Of a DNA stretch of 64,000 bases, positions 10,655 through 26,279 are shown in pieces. The notes beneath the pieces were generated by a model. The model was given only the letters and a program-made list of their open reading frames with translations. It was not told where the DNA came from and ran no database searches. Position 1 is the stretch's first letter; each line of letters opens with the position of its first letter. A program made the position numbers and the translations under genes. The stretch is from NCBI RefSeq assembly GCF_900104805.1, contig NZ_LT629751.1:124001-188000 (forward strand), in the 5' to 3' direction. This stretch comes from Pseudomonas oryzae. Lineage in GTDB: Bacteria > Pseudomonadota > Gammaproteobacteria > Pseudomonadales > Pseudomonadaceae.

Positions 10655-10679
10655 TGGGGGAAAGTGGGACAAAGTGGAT
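10655..10679 (+). promoter_or_regulatory. MraZ operator: three 10-bp-spaced TGGGN boxes
   Basis: TGGGG (10655), TGGGA (10665) and TGGAT (10675) recur at exactly 10-base intervals, each with a preceding AAG or GAAAG spacer. MraZ is known to bind TGGGN direct repeats spaced by five bases upstream of its own gene. Their position at and just after the predicted transcription start suits repression. Confidence 0.75.
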
Positions 10680-10723
10680 TTCTAACGGTCAAGGAAGGCT
10701 GACCACAGCGAGGACGTGCAGCC

Positions 10724-11179
10724 GTGTTTCGCGGAGCCAATGCCATAAGTCTTGACGCCAAGGGTCGTCTGACGATGCCGAGTCGGTATCGCGACGAGCT
10801 CGTGGCGCGTTGCGCTGGCCAGCTCGTCGTGACCATCGATGCGGTAGACCCCTGCCTGAGCGTTTATCCCCTTGCCGAATGGGAACTGATCGAAGCGAAG
10901 CTGCGCGAGCTGCCGTCGCTGCGCGAGGAGAACCGGCGCCTGCAACGGCTGCTGATCGGCAATGCGGTGGATCTGGAGCTGGATAGCGCCGGTCGTTTCC
11001 TGGTGCCGCCGCGCCTGCGGGAGTACGCCGGCCTGGACAAGCGCGCGATGCTGGTCGGCCAGCTCAACAAGTTCCAGTTGTGGGACGAGGACGCCTGGGA
11101 TGCGCTGTGCGCGCGGGATCTCCAGGCGATCAAGGAACCCGGCGGTCTGCCGGAAGAATTACGCAACCTGACGCTCTGA
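10724..11179 (+). CDS. mraZ: Transcriptional regulator MraZ
   Basis: MraZ is an AbrB/SpoVT-type DNA-binding protein that forms ring-shaped oligomers and represses the dcw cluster. The 151-residue protein begins at a GTG and contains two similar halves, each with the conserved D-x-K-G-R / D-x-x-G-R pattern ([18 protein letters not shown] near residue 10 and [20 protein letters not shown] near residue 85). It is the first gene of the division cluster and lies four bases before rsmH. Autoregulation is predicted because its operator sits 45-69 bases upstream. Confidence 0.95.
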   Translation: MFRGANAISLDAKGRLTMPSRYRDELVARCAGQLVVTIDAVDPCLSVYPLAEWELIEAKLRELPSLREENRRLQRLLIGNAVDLELDSAGRFLVPPRLREYAGLDKRAMLVGQLNKFQLWDEDAWDALCARDLQAIKEPGGLPEELRNLTL

Positions 11180-11182
11180 ATT

Positions 11183-14155
<2,973 letters not shown>

Positions 14156-14156
<1 letters not shown>

Positions 14157-15622
14157 TGCCGATGAGTCTGCTGAAGATGTTTCCCCAGGCTTCGCGCGAC
14201 GCGCTGATTCGCGAGCTGAGCCTGGACAGCCGGGCGCTGCGCCCGGGTGACCTGTTTCTCGCCATTCCCGGTCACGTCAGTGACGGCCGGGCTTACATGG
14301 CCGATGCCATCGCCCGCGGCGCCGCGGCGATCGCCTACGAGGCCGAGGGCGCCGGCGAGCTGCCGGAGGCAGGCGATACCGTGCTGGTCCCGGTCCGCGG
14401 CCTGAGCGCCCAGCTGTCGGCCATCGCCGGGCGCTTCTACGGCGATCCCAGCCGCAGCCTCGAGTTGGTCGGCGTCACCGGCACCAACGGCAAGACCAGC
14501 GTCAGCCAGCTGCTGGCCCAGGCGCTCGACCTGCTCGGCCAGCGCTGCGGCCTGATCGGCACCCTCGGCGTCGGTTTCCACGACGACCTGCAGTGCGGCC
14601 GCCACACCACCCCCGACCCGCTGGCCGTGCAGGCCCAGCTGGCGCGCCTCAAGCAGGCCGGTGCCCGGGCGGTGTCCATGGAAGTGTCGTCCCACGGCCT
14701 GGATCAGGGCCGGGTCGAGGCGCTGGACTTCGACGTGGCGGTGTTCACCAACCTGTCGCGCGATCATCTCGACTACCACGGCGACATGGCCGCCTACGGC
14801 GAGGCCAAGGCGCGCCTGTTCGCCTGGCCGGGCCTGTGCTGCCGGGTGATCAACCTCGACGACCTGTTCGGTCGCGAGCTGGCCGCGCGTCCGGCGCCGT
14901 CGCGGCTGATCAGCTACAGCCAGATCGACCCGAACGCCACGCTGTATTGCACCGAGGCGCAGTTCAGCGAGGAGGGCGTGCGTGCCCGGCTGATCACCGC
15001 CCAAGGCGACGGTCTGCTGGTCAGCCCGCTGCTCGGCCGCTTCAACCTGAGCAATCTGCTGGCGGTGGTCGGCGCGTTGATGGGCCTCGATCACCCGCTC
15101 GACGAGATCCTCAAGGTACTGCCGCAGCTCAAGGGGCCGGTCGGGCGCATGCAGCGTCTCGGCGGCGGCGCCCAGCCACTGGTGGTGGTCGACTACGCGC
15201 ACACCCCGGATGCCCTGGAGAAGGTGCTCGAGGCCCTGCGTCCGCACACCCGCGGCCGCCTGCTGTGCCTGTTCGGCTGCGGCGGTGACCGCGATCGCGG
15301 CAAGCGCCCGCTGATGGCCGCCGCCGTCGAGGGGCTGGCTGATGGCGTCTGGGTGACCGACGACAATCCGCGCAGCGAGCCGACCGAGCAGATCATCACC
15401 GACATCCGTGCCGGCTTCCGCGATCCCGATCAGGTGACCTTCGTCCCCGGACGCGGCGCGGCGATCCATCGGCTGATCGCCAGCGCGGCGGCCGACGATG
15501 TCATCCTGCTGGCCGGCAAGGGTCACGAGGATTACCAGGAAATCGCCGGGGTGCGCCATCCGTTCTCCGACATCGAGCAGGCCGCCAGCGCGCTGGCCGC
15601 GCGGGAGGTGGGCAATGCTTGA
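14156..15622 (+). CDS. murE: UDP-MurNAc-L-Ala-D-Glu:meso-diaminopimelate ligase
   Basis: MurE adds meso-diaminopimelate to the peptidoglycan precursor in the cytoplasm using ATP. The 488-residue protein has the Mur-ligase ATP-binding loop TGTNGKTS near residue 105, the HTTPDPL segment, and the DNPR motif near residue 402 that selects diaminopimelate over lysine. The ATG at 14156 overlaps the ftsI stop by one base. The next gene, murF, begins before the murE stop. Confidence 0.97.
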
Positions 15623-16991
15623 AGCCTGGATGCTGAGCAGCGTGCTGGCGGCACTCAAGGGCCGCCTGGCGGGTGCCGATGCCTTCTTCCGTGGGGTGAG
15701 CATCGACAGCCGCAGCGTCGAGGCGGGGCAGCTGTTCGTCGCCCTGTCCGGCGAGCGCTTCGACGGCCATGACTTCCTCGAGCAGGTCGCGGCGAAGAGT
15801 GCCGCCGCCGCGCTGGTCGAGCGCGAGGTCGAGGAAGTCGAACTGCCGCAACTGGTGGTGGCCGATACGCGCAAGGCCCTCGGCCAACTCGGCGCGCTCA
15901 ACCGTGCGGCCTTCCACGGCCGCCTGGCGGCCGTCACCGGCTCCAGCGGCAAGACTACGGTCAAGGAGATGCTCGCCAGTATCCTGCGCGCCGATCACGG
16001 CGGCGATGCCGACGCGGTGCTGGCCACCCGTGGCAACCTCAACAACGAGCTGGGCGCGCCGCTGACCCTGCTCGAGCTGGCGCCGCAGCACCGCAGTGCG
16101 GTGATCGAGCTGGGCGCCTCGCATCTGGGCGAGATCGCCTACACCGTCAGCCTGACCCGACCGCAGGTCGCCATCATCACCAACGCCGGTACCGCGCATG
16201 TCGGCGAGTTCGGCGGCCCGGAGAAGATCGTCGAAGCCAAGGGCGAAATTCTCGAGGGGCTGGCGGGCGATGGCGTGGCGGTGCTCAATCGCGACGATCC
16301 GGCCTTCGCCACCTGGGTGCAGCGTGCCGCCGGCCGGCAAGTGCTGAGTTTCGCCCTGCATGCCGCGGCCGACTTCACCGCGCGCGACCTGGACCGTGAC
16401 GCTCGCGGCTGCCCGGCCTTCACCCTGGTCGGTCCGGCTGGCGAGGCGCGCATCCAGCTCAACCTGCTCGGCGAGCACAACGTCGCCAATGCCCTGGCCG
16501 CGGCGGCCGCCGCCCACGCCCTCGGTGTGTCGCTGGCGGCGACCCGGGCCGGGCTGGAAGCCCTGCAGGCGGTCAAGGGGCGCGCCCAGGCGCAACTCGC
16601 CCCCTCTGGAATGCGGGTTATCGACGACAGTTACAACGCCAACCCTGCCTCGATGATGGCCGCCGTTGATATACTGACCGGCTTTTCCGGGCGTACCGTT
16701 CTGGTGCTCGGCGACATGGGCGAACTGGGGGCCTGGGCCGAACAGGGGCACCGCGAAGTGGGCGAGTACGCCCGCGGCAAGGTGACTGCACTGTACGCGG
16801 TCGGCCCGCTGATGGCCCATGCCGTGGCGGCCTTCGGTAGCGGCGGGCGGCATTTTGCCACTCAGGCTGAACTCATCGCCGTGCTGACTGCCGAACAGTC
16901 TCCGGAAACCACCCTGTTGATCAAAGGCTCGCGCAGCGCGGCGATGGATAAAGTCGTGGCTGCGCTGTGCGCCTGTGCTGGAGAACACTAA
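15615..16991 (+). CDS. murF: UDP-MurNAc-tripeptide:D-Ala-D-Ala ligase
   Basis: MurF completes the pentapeptide by adding D-Ala-D-Ala. The ATG at 15615 gives 458 residues, the normal Pseudomonas length, and overlaps the murE stop by eight bases; a longer upstream open frame lies inside murE. Motifs include TGSSGKTTVKEML (ATP loop, near residue 113), NNELGAPLTLL and DDSYNANPASM. The stop is immediately followed by the mraY ATG. Confidence 0.96.
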   Translation: MLEAWMLSSVLAALKGRLAGADAFFRGVSIDSRSVEAGQLFVALSGERFDGHDFLEQVAAKSAAAALVEREVEEVELPQLVVADTRKALGQLGALNRAAFHGRLAAVTGSSGKTTVKEMLASILRADHGGDADAVLATRGNLNNELGAPLTLLELAPQHRSAVIELGASHLGEIAYTVSLTRPQVAIITNAGTAHVGEFGGPEKIVEAKGEILEGLAGDGVAVLNRDDPAFATWVQRAAGRQVLSFALHAAADFTARDLDRDARGCPAFTLVGPAGEARIQLNLLGEHNVANALAAAAAAHALGVSLAATRAGLEALQAVKGRAQAQLAPSGMRVIDDSYNANPASMMAAVDILTGFSGRTVLVLGDMGELGAWAEQGHREVGEYARGKVTALYAVGPLMAHAVAAFGSGGRHFATQAELIAVLTAEQSPETTLLIKGSRSAAMDKVVAALCACAGEH

Positions 16992-18074
16992 ATGCTGCTG
17001 CTGTTGGCCGAGTACCTGCAACAGTTCCACAAGGGCTTCGCGGTCTTTCAGTACCTGACCCTGCGTGGAATCCTCGGCGTGCTCACCGCCCTGGCCCTGG
17101 CGCTGTGGCTGGGCCCCTGGATGATCCGCACCCTGCGCACCCGCCAGATCGGCCAGGCGGTGCGTGACGACGGCCCGCAGTCGCACCTGTCGAAGAAGGG
17201 CACGCCGACCATGGGCGGCGCGCTGATCCTCTCGGCCATCGCCATCAGCACCCTGCTGTGGGCGGACCTGACCAACCGCTACGTGTGGGTGGTGCTCGGT
17301 GTCACCCTGCTGTTCGGCGCCATCGGTTGGGTCGACGACTACCGCAAGGTCATCGAGAAGAACTCGCGCGGCCTGCCGAGCCGCTGGAAGTACTTCTGGC
17401 AGTCGGTGTTCGGCCTCGGCGCGGCGGCGTTCCTGTATATGACCGCCGCCACTCCGGTGGAAACCACCCTGTTCCTGCCGCTGTTGAAGAACATCGAGAT
17501 CCCCTTGGGGATCTTCTTCGTGGTGCTGACCTACTTCGTGATCGTCGGCTCGAGCAATGCGGTCAACCTGACCGACGGCCTCGACGGCCTGGCGATCCTG
17601 CCGACCGTGCTGGTCGGCGGCGCTCTGGGCATCTTCTGCTACCTGGCCGGCAACGTGCGCTTCGCCGAATACCTGCTGATCCCCTACGTGCCGGGCGCCG
17701 GCGAGCTGATCGTGTTCTGCGGGGCGCTGATCGGCGCCGGCCTCGGCTTCCTGTGGTTCAACACCTACCCGGCCCAGGTGTTCATGGGCGACGTCGGCGC
17801 CCTGGCCCTCGGCGCGGCGCTGGGCACCATCGCGGTGATCGTTCGTCAGGAGCTGGTGCTGTTCATCATGGGCGGCGTGTTCGTCATGGAAACCCTGTCG
17901 GTGGTGATCCAGGTCGCCTCGTTCAAGCTCACCGGTCGCCGCGTGTTCCGCATGGCGCCGATCCACCACCACTTCGAACTCAAGGGCTGGCCGGAGCCGC
18001 GGGTGATCGTGCGCTTCTGGATCATCACCGTGGTGCTGGTGCTGATCGGCCTGTCCACCCTGAAGCTGAGGTAA
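16992..18074 (+). CDS. mraY: Phospho-MurNAc-pentapeptide transferase
   Basis: MraY transfers phospho-MurNAc-pentapeptide to undecaprenyl phosphate, forming lipid I. The 360-residue protein has ten predicted membrane segments. Conserved active-site segments are visible: [18 protein letters not shown] near the N-terminus, [18 protein letters not shown] and the late [13 protein letters not shown]. It begins with no spacer after murF. Confidence 0.98.
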   Translation: MLLLLAEYLQQFHKGFAVFQYLTLRGILGVLTALALALWLGPWMIRTLRTRQIGQAVRDDGPQSHLSKKGTPTMGGALILSAIAISTLLWADLTNRYVWVVLGVTLLFGAIGWVDDYRKVIEKNSRGLPSRWKYFWQSVFGLGAAAFLYMTAATPVETTLFLPLLKNIEIPLGIFFVVLTYFVIVGSSNAVNLTDGLDGLAILPTVLVGGALGIFCYLAGNVRFAEYLLIPYVPGAGELIVFCGALIGAGLGFLWFNTYPAQVFMGDVGALALGAALGTIAVIVRQELVLFIMGGVFVMETLSVVIQVASFKLTGRRVFRMAPIHHHFELKGWPEPRVIVRFWIITVVLVLIGLSTLKLR

Positions 18075-18079
18075 TCGAG

Positions 18080-19441
18080 ATGACGCTGATCGCTTCCGAC
18101 CAGTTCCGCATCGTCGTCGGTCTCGGCAAGAGCGGCATGTCGCTGGTGCGCTTCCTCGCCCGCCAGGGCGTGCCCTTCGCGGTGGCCGATACGCGCATGA
18201 GCCCGCCGGAGCTGGCCACCCTCAAGGCCGAGTACCCGCAGGTCGAGGTGCGCTGCGGCGCCCTCGATGTGGACTTCCTCTGCCGCGCCAGCGAGCTGTA
18301 CGTCAGCCCGGGGCTGCCGCTGAGCACCGAGGCCCTGCAGGCGGCGGCGGTGCGCGGCGTCAAGCTGTCCGGCGACATCGATCTGTTCGTCCGTCACGCC
18401 AAGGCGCCGATCGTCGCCATCACCGGCTCCAACGCCAAGAGCACGGTGACCACCCTGGTCGGCGAGATGGCCGCAGCCGCCGGCAAGCGGGTCGCCGTCG
18501 GCGGCAACCTCGGCACCCCGGCGCTGGACCTGCTGGCCGACGACGTCGAGCTGTACGTGCTCGAGCTGTCCAGCTTCCAGCTGGAAAGCACCGAGCGGCT
18601 GAGCGCCGAGGTGGCCACCTGCCTCAACGTCAGCGACGACCATATGGACCGCTACAGCGGCATGCAGACCTATCACCTGGCCAAGCACCGCATCTTCCGC
18701 GGCGCCCGCCAGGTGGTGATCAACCGCCAGGATGCGCTGTCGCGACCGCTGATCGCCGACCAGGTGCCGTGCTGGAGCTTCGGCCTCGACAAGCCGGACT
18801 TCAAGTCGTTCGGCATCATTGAGGAGGGCGGCGAGAAGTTTCTCGCCTTCCAGTTCAGCAAGCTGATGCCGGTGCGCGAGCTGAGGATCCGCGGCGCACA
18901 CAACCAGGCCAACGCCCTGGCGGCGCTGGCCCTCGGTCATGCCGTCGGCCTGCCGATGGCGTCGATGCTGGATACCCTGCGCCGCTTCACCGGCCTGGCG
19001 CATCGCTGCCAGTGGGTGCGCGAGCGCGACGGGGTGACCTGGTACGACGACTCCAAGGCGACCAACGTCGGCGCCGCACTGGCGGCGATCGACGGTCTCG
19101 GCGCGGAGATCGACGGCAAGCTGCTGCTGATCGCCGGCGGCGACGGCAAGGGCGCCGATTTCAACCCGCTGCGCGCCAGCGTGGCGCGCTACTGCCGTGC
19201 GGTGGTGCTGCTCGGCCGCGATGCCGAACTGATCGCCGGTGCGCTGACCGCCAGCGATGGCCAGCCGGTGGTGCCGCTGGTACGTGTCGCCAGCCTCGAC
19301 GAGGCCGTGCAGCGTTGCGCCGAGCTGGCCGCCGCGGGTGATGCCGTGCTGCTGTCGCCGGCCTGCGCGAGTCTGGACATGTTCAAGAACTTCGAGGAGC
19401 GCGGCCGGCTGTTCGCCAAGGCCGTGGAGGAGCTGGCCTGA
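18080..19441 (+). CDS. murD: UDP-MurNAc-L-Ala:D-glutamate ligase
   Basis: MurD adds D-glutamate as the second residue of the stem peptide. The start at 18080 follows mraY by five bases and gives 453 residues; an open frame upstream within mraY has no murD character. The ATP-binding loop is ITGSNAKSTVTTL, with Ala where many MurD proteins have Gly. NLSDDHMDRY-like (NVSDDHMDRY) and YDDSKATNVGA motifs follow. Its TGA overlaps the ftsW ATG. Confidence 0.96.
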   Translation: MTLIASDQFRIVVGLGKSGMSLVRFLARQGVPFAVADTRMSPPELATLKAEYPQVEVRCGALDVDFLCRASELYVSPGLPLSTEALQAAAVRGVKLSGDIDLFVRHAKAPIVAITGSNAKSTVTTLVGEMAAAAGKRVAVGGNLGTPALDLLADDVELYVLELSSFQLESTERLSAEVATCLNVSDDHMDRYSGMQTYHLAKHRIFRGARQVVINRQDALSRPLIADQVPCWSFGLDKPDFKSFGIIEEGGEKFLAFQFSKLMPVRELRIRGAHNQANALAALALGHAVGLPMASMLDTLRRFTGLAHRCQWVRERDGVTWYDDSKATNVGAALAAIDGLGAEIDGKLLLIAGGDGKGADFNPLRASVARYCRAVVLLGRDAELIAGALTASDGQPVVPLVRVASLDEAVQRCAELAAAGDAVLLSPACASLDMFKNFEERGRLFAKAVEELA

Positions 19442-20655
19442 TGCTCGCCCTGCTGCGCCTGTCGCCATCGCCGCTGCTCAGCCGCCGCGGCGTCGACCTC
19501 GACTTCCCGCTGCTGGCGGGTTGTCTGGCGCTGCTCGGCCTCGGTTTCGTGATGGTGTCCTCCGCCTCCTCCGAGGTGGCGGCGGCGCAGTCCGGCACTC
19601 CGCTGTACTACATGATCCGCCATCTGGTGTACCTGGCCATCGGCCTGAGCGCCGGGGCGGTGACCCTGCTGGTGCCGATCGCCACCTGGCAGAAGCACGG
19701 CGGCAAGCTGTTGCTCGCCGCCTTCGCCCTGCTGGTGCTGGTGCTGGTGCCGGGCATCGGCCGCGAGGTGAATGGCGCACGGCGCTGGATCGGCTTCGGC
19801 ATCGCCAACATCCAGCCCTCAGAGCTGGCCAAGCTGTTCACCGTGATCTACCTCGCCGGCTATCTGGTGCGCCGCCAGGCGGATGTGCAGCGCAAATGGA
19901 AAGGCCTGCTGATGCCGCTGATCGTGCTCGGCCTGATGGCCGGTCTGCTGCTCTCCGAACCGGACTTCGGCGCCACCGTGGTGCTGGTCGGCGCCGGCAT
20001 CACCATGCTGTTCCTCGGCGGGGTCAGCCTGTGGCGTTTCCTGCCGATGGTCGCCGGCGTGCTGGCGATCGGTGTGGTGGTGATGACCAGCCAGGCCTAC
20101 CGCCTCAAGCGCCTGACCAACTTCATCGACCCCTGGGCCGACCAGTTCGGCGCCGGCTACCAGCTCAGCCAGGCGCTGATCGCCTTCGGCCGCGGCGAGT
20201 GGCTGGGCGTGGGTCTGGGCAACAGCGTGCAGAAACAGTTCTACCTGCCGGAGGCGCACACCGACTTCGTGTTCGCCGTGCTCGCCGAGGAGCTGGGCAT
20301 GGTCGGCGCGCTGCTCACCGTCGCCCTGTTCGTGCTGGTCACCCTGCGTGCCCTGTACCTCGGCCTGCAGGCGGAGAAAAGCCAGCAGTATTTCTCGGCC
20401 TACGTGGCCTACGGTCTGGCGATCCTCTGGGTCGGCCAGTTCCTGATCAACATCGGCGTGAACGTCGGCCTGCTGCCGACCAAGGGGCTGACCCTGCCGT
20501 TCCTCAGCTACGGCGGCAGTTCGCTGGTGATCTGCTGCATCAGTCTCTGCCTGTTGCTGCGCCTGGACTGGGAGCGGCGCAACCAACTGGGCAACGCCGA
20601 GATCGAATTCACCGAAGAAGATTTTGCCGATGAGGAGCTGCGTCATGCCCGGTAA
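19441..20655 (+). CDS. ftsW: Lipid II glycosyltransferase FtsW
   Basis: FtsW is the SEDS-family peptidoglycan polymerase of the divisome and partners with FtsI. The 404-residue product has about ten membrane helices and the SEDS signatures GARRWIGFG, PSELAKL, PDFGATVVL and GLLPTKGLTLPFLSYGGSS near the C-terminus. The start overlaps murD by one base and the end overlaps murG by 11 bases. Confidence 0.96.
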   Translation: MLALLRLSPSPLLSRRGVDLDFPLLAGCLALLGLGFVMVSSASSEVAAAQSGTPLYYMIRHLVYLAIGLSAGAVTLLVPIATWQKHGGKLLLAAFALLVLVLVPGIGREVNGARRWIGFGIANIQPSELAKLFTVIYLAGYLVRRQADVQRKWKGLLMPLIVLGLMAGLLLSEPDFGATVVLVGAGITMLFLGGVSLWRFLPMVAGVLAIGVVVMTSQAYRLKRLTNFIDPWADQFGAGYQLSQALIAFGRGEWLGVGLGNSVQKQFYLPEAHTDFVFAVLAEELGMVGALLTVALFVLVTLRALYLGLQAEKSQQYFSAYVAYGLAILWVGQFLINIGVNVGLLPTKGLTLPFLSYGGSSLVICCISLCLLLRLDWERRNQLGNAEIEFTEEDFADEELRHAR

Positions 20656-21707
20656 CGTGCTGATCATGGCAGGCGGTACCGGTGGCCACGTGTTCCCGGC
20701 GCTGGCCTGCGCCCGAGAGTTCCAGGCGCGCGGCTACAGCGTGCACTGGCTGGGCACCCCGCGCGGGATCGAGAACGAGCTGGTGCCGCAGGCCGGTCTG
20801 CCGCTGCACCGCATCGAGGTCAGCGGCGTGCGCGGCAAGGGTCTGCTGTCGCTGCTCAAGGCGCCGCTGCAGGTGTTCAAGGCCCTGCTGCAGGCGCGCA
20901 AGGTGGTGCGCGAGCTGCAACCGGTGTGCGTGCTGGGCATGGGCGGCTTCGTCACCGGCCCCGGTGGGGTCGCCGCGCGTCTGGTCGGTGCGCCGCTGAT
21001 CATCCACGAGCAGAATGCCGTGGCCGGTACCGCCAACCGCGGTCTGGTGCCGTTCGCCAGCCGCGTCTGCGAGGCGTTCCCGGACACCTTCGCGGCCAGC
21101 GCCAAGCGCCGTACCACCGGCAATCCGGTGCGCGAGGAGCTGTTCCTCGAGACGCCGCGGCAGAACCTGGGCAATCGCCAGGTGCGCCTCCTGGTGCTCG
21201 GCGGCAGCCTGGGCGCCGAACCGCTCAACAAGCTGCTGCCGGTGGCGCTGGCCAAGGTCGCCGCCGAGTTGCGCCCGCAGGTCTATCACCAGGCTGGCAA
21301 GAAGCATGCCGAGGTGACCCGCGAGCGCTACCGCGAGGCGGGCGTCGAGGCCGAGGTGCAGCCCTTCATCAAGGACATGGCCCGCGCCTATGCCTGGGCC
21401 GACCTGGTGATCTGCCGCGCCGGCGCGCTGACGGTCAGCGAGCTGGCTGCCGCCGGCCTGCCGTCGATGCTGGTGCCGCTGCCGCACGCCATCGACGATC
21501 ACCAGACCCGCAATGCCGAATATCTGGCCAAGGCCGGCGCCGCCGTGCTTTTGCCGCAACATGCCACTGACGCGGCCGCGCTGGCCGCGCAGCTGACCGA
21601 GGTCCTGATGCACAGCGAAAAACTCGCGGCCATGGGCGCCACCGCGCGCCGCCTGGCCAAGCCCGACGCCACCCGCAGCGTGGTCGACATCTGCCTGGAG
21701 GTGGCCA

Positions 21708-21715
<8 letters not shown>
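20645..21715 (+). CDS. murG: UDP-GlcNAc:lipid I N-acetylglucosaminyltransferase
   Basis: MurG converts lipid I to lipid II at the cytoplasmic face of the membrane. The ATG at 20645 gives 356 residues and places the glycine-rich loop [14 protein letters not shown] close to the N-terminus as in the family; an ATG 21 bases upstream is possible. Further family motifs are [22 protein letters not shown] and [17 protein letters not shown]. It overlaps ftsW by 11 bases and murC by eight. Confidence 0.96.
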
Positions 21716-24094
<2,379 letters not shown>

Positions 24095-24097
24095 TCC

Positions 24098-24958
24098 ATG
24101 ATCGCCCTGCTGCGTCACCAGCGTCCGGCCCCCATCGGGCCGCTGCGCAAGCCGGTTCCCCGTGGGGCCAGCCGGATGGTGGTGCGCGAACCGCTGCGCA
24201 AGCGTCTGCCGCGCCTGTCATTGGCCAGCCTGCAGAGTCTCGTCTGGCCCTTGCTGCTGCTTGGCCTCGGCTATGGCGCCTACGTGGCCGGTCAGCGCCT
24301 GTTGCCGTACGCCGATCAGCCGATCGCGCGGGTCAGCGTGCAGGGCGAGTTGCATTACGTCGGCCGCGAGGATGTGGCGCGGCAGCTGGCTCCCCTGGTG
24401 CAGACCAGCTTCTTCAAGGTCGACCTTGACGCGCTGCATGCTGAGCTTCGGCGCATCCCGTGGATCGCCGATGCCCAGGTGCGCCGGGTCTGGCCGGATC
24501 AGGTGCTGATCCAGCTGGAAGAGCAGCTGCCGGTGGCCCGCTGGGGCGACGAGGCACTGCTCAACAACCAGGGTGTGGCTTTCGCGCCGGGCGAGCTGAG
24601 CGGTTACGAGCACCTGCCCAAGCTGTGGGGCCCGCAGCGCGCCCAGCAGCAGGTGATGCAGCAGTACCAGATGCTCAGCCAGCTGCTGCGCCCGCTGGAC
24701 ATCAGCGTGGCCAGCCTGGAGCTGCGCGAGCGCGGCAGCTGGTTCGTTACCACTGGTCGGGGCATGGAGCTGCTGCTCGGTCGCGATCACGTGGTGGAAA
24801 AACTGCGGCGCTTCATCAGTGTCTACGAGAAGAGCCTGAAGCAGGACAGTGAGAATATCGCGCGCGTCGACCTGCGCTACCCCAACGGCATGGCCGTGGC
24901 GTGGCGTCAGCCGCCGGCGGCGCCGACTCCCGGCGACAAGGCCGGCGAGCGGCAGTGA
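24098..24958 (+). CDS. ftsQ: Cell division protein FtsQ
   Basis: FtsQ is a bitopic divisome scaffold that recruits FtsB and FtsL. The 286-residue protein has an unusually long basic cytoplasmic N-terminus (about 45 residues), one membrane helix (about residues 47-66), a POTRA domain starting near [17 protein letters not shown] and the beta domain. Length and domain order match Pseudomonas FtsQ. It lies between ddlB and ftsA as in other dcw clusters. Confidence 0.94.
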   Translation: MIALLRHQRPAPIGPLRKPVPRGASRMVVREPLRKRLPRLSLASLQSLVWPLLLLGLGYGAYVAGQRLLPYADQPIARVSVQGELHYVGREDVARQLAPLVQTSFFKVDLDALHAELRRIPWIADAQVRRVWPDQVLIQLEEQLPVARWGDEALLNNQGVAFAPGELSGYEHLPKLWGPQRAQQQVMQQYQMLSQLLRPLDISVASLELRERGSWFVTTGRGMELLLGRDHVVEKLRRFISVYEKSLKQDSENIARVDLRYPNGMAVAWRQPPAAPTPGDKAGERQ

Positions 24959-24979
24959 ATTGAGGAGATAGATCGGATC

Positions 24980-26224
24980 ATGGCAAGCGCGCAGAGCGGC
25001 AAGATGATCGTCGGCCTGGATATCGGCACCTCCAAGGTGGTGGCGTTGGTTGGCGAGGTGGCGGCCGACGGCCAGTTGGAAATCGTCGGCATCGGTACCC
25101 ATCCCTCGCGGGGGATGAAGAAGGGCGTGGTGGTCAACATCGAATCCACCGTGCAGTCCATCCAGCACGCCATCGACGAGGCGCAGCAGATGGCCGGCTG
25201 CCGCATCCACTCGGCCTTCGTCGGCGTGGCCGGCAGCCACATCCGCAGCCTGAACTCCCACGGCATCGTCGCCATTCGCGACCGTGAGGTCAGCCGCGCG
25301 GACATCGAGCGGGTGCTGGACGCCGCCCAGGCGGTGGCGATTCCCGCCGATCAGCGGGTGCTGCACACCCTGGCCCAGGACTATGTGATCGACAACCAGG
25401 AAGGCGTGCGCGAGCCGCTCGGCATGTCCGGGGTGCGCCTGGAAGCCAAGGTGCACGTGGTCACCTGCGCGGTCAACGCCGCGCAGAACATCGAGAAGTG
25501 CGTGCGTCGCTGCGGCCTCGAGGTGGACGACATCATCCTCGAGCAGCTGGCCTCGTCCGACTCGGTACTGACCGACGACGAGAAGGAACTGGGCGTGTGC
25601 CTGGTAGACATCGGCGGCGGCACCACCGACATCGCCATCTTCACCGAGGGTGCGATCCGTCACACTGCTGTTATCCCGATCGCCGGCGACCAGGTGACCA
25701 ACGACATCGCCATGGCCCTGCGCACACCGACTCAGTATGCTGAGGAGATCAAGATTCGCTACGCCTGCGCACTGGCCAAACTGACCGGCGCCGGTCAGAC
25801 CATCAAGGTGCCGAGCGTCGGTGATCGGCCGCCGCGCGAGCTGTCGCGCCAGGCGCTGGCCGAGGTGGTCGAGCCGCGTTACGAGGAGCTGTTCTGCCTG
25901 GTGCAGGGCGAACTGCGCCGCAGTGGCTACGAGGACATGCTCCCGGCCGGGATCGTCCTCACCGGTGGCACCGCGAAGATGGAGGGTGCCGTCGAGTTGG
26001 CCGAGGAAATCTTCCACATGCCGGTACGTCTGGGCCTGCCGCAGGGAGTCAAGGGCCTGGAGGACGTCGTGCGCAATCCCGCCTATGCAACCGGTGTCGG
26101 GCTGTTGCTGTACGGCCTGAACAAGCAGGGCATGCCGGGGTTCACCGGCTCCGCGGGTACTACCGAAGAGAGCAAGCCGCCCGTATTCGAGCGCCTCAAG
26201 CGCTGGGTGCAGGGCAATTTCTGA
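24980..26224 (+). CDS. ftsA: Cell division protein FtsA
   Basis: FtsA is an actin-like ATPase that tethers FtsZ filaments to the membrane. The 414-residue protein has the phosphate-1 loop VGLDIGTSKV, the VDIGGGTTDIAIF phosphate-2 loop and the VLTGGTAKMEG adenosine motif. It ends in an amphipathic membrane-targeting helix (VFERLKRWVQGNF). A Shine-Dalgarno-like GAGGAGA precedes the ATG. Confidence 0.97.
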   Translation: MASAQSGKMIVGLDIGTSKVVALVGEVAADGQLEIVGIGTHPSRGMKKGVVVNIESTVQSIQHAIDEAQQMAGCRIHSAFVGVAGSHIRSLNSHGIVAIRDREVSRADIERVLDAAQAVAIPADQRVLHTLAQDYVIDNQEGVREPLGMSGVRLEAKVHVVTCAVNAAQNIEKCVRRCGLEVDDIILEQLASSDSVLTDDEKELGVCLVDIGGGTTDIAIFTEGAIRHTAVIPIAGDQVTNDIAMALRTPTQYAEEIKIRYACALAKLTGAGQTIKVPSVGDRPPRELSRQALAEVVEPRYEELFCLVQGELRRSGYEDMLPAGIVLTGGTAKMEGAVELAEEIFHMPVRLGLPQGVKGLEDVVRNPAYATGVGLLLYGLNKQGMPGFTGSAGTTEESKPPVFERLKRWVQGNF

Positions 26225-26279
26225 TCGCTGGCAGTCGCGCGTTCAGAGAAAAATATAAAGAGGGAGAGGAGAGGGAAAA

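Noticed and set aside
15501..17972. An 823-residue open frame on the minus strand opposite murF and mraY
   Set aside because: It is rich in His, Gln, Arg and Gly with no domain, and mirrors the codon pattern of well-identified genes on the plus strand. High GC content makes such antisense frames common.
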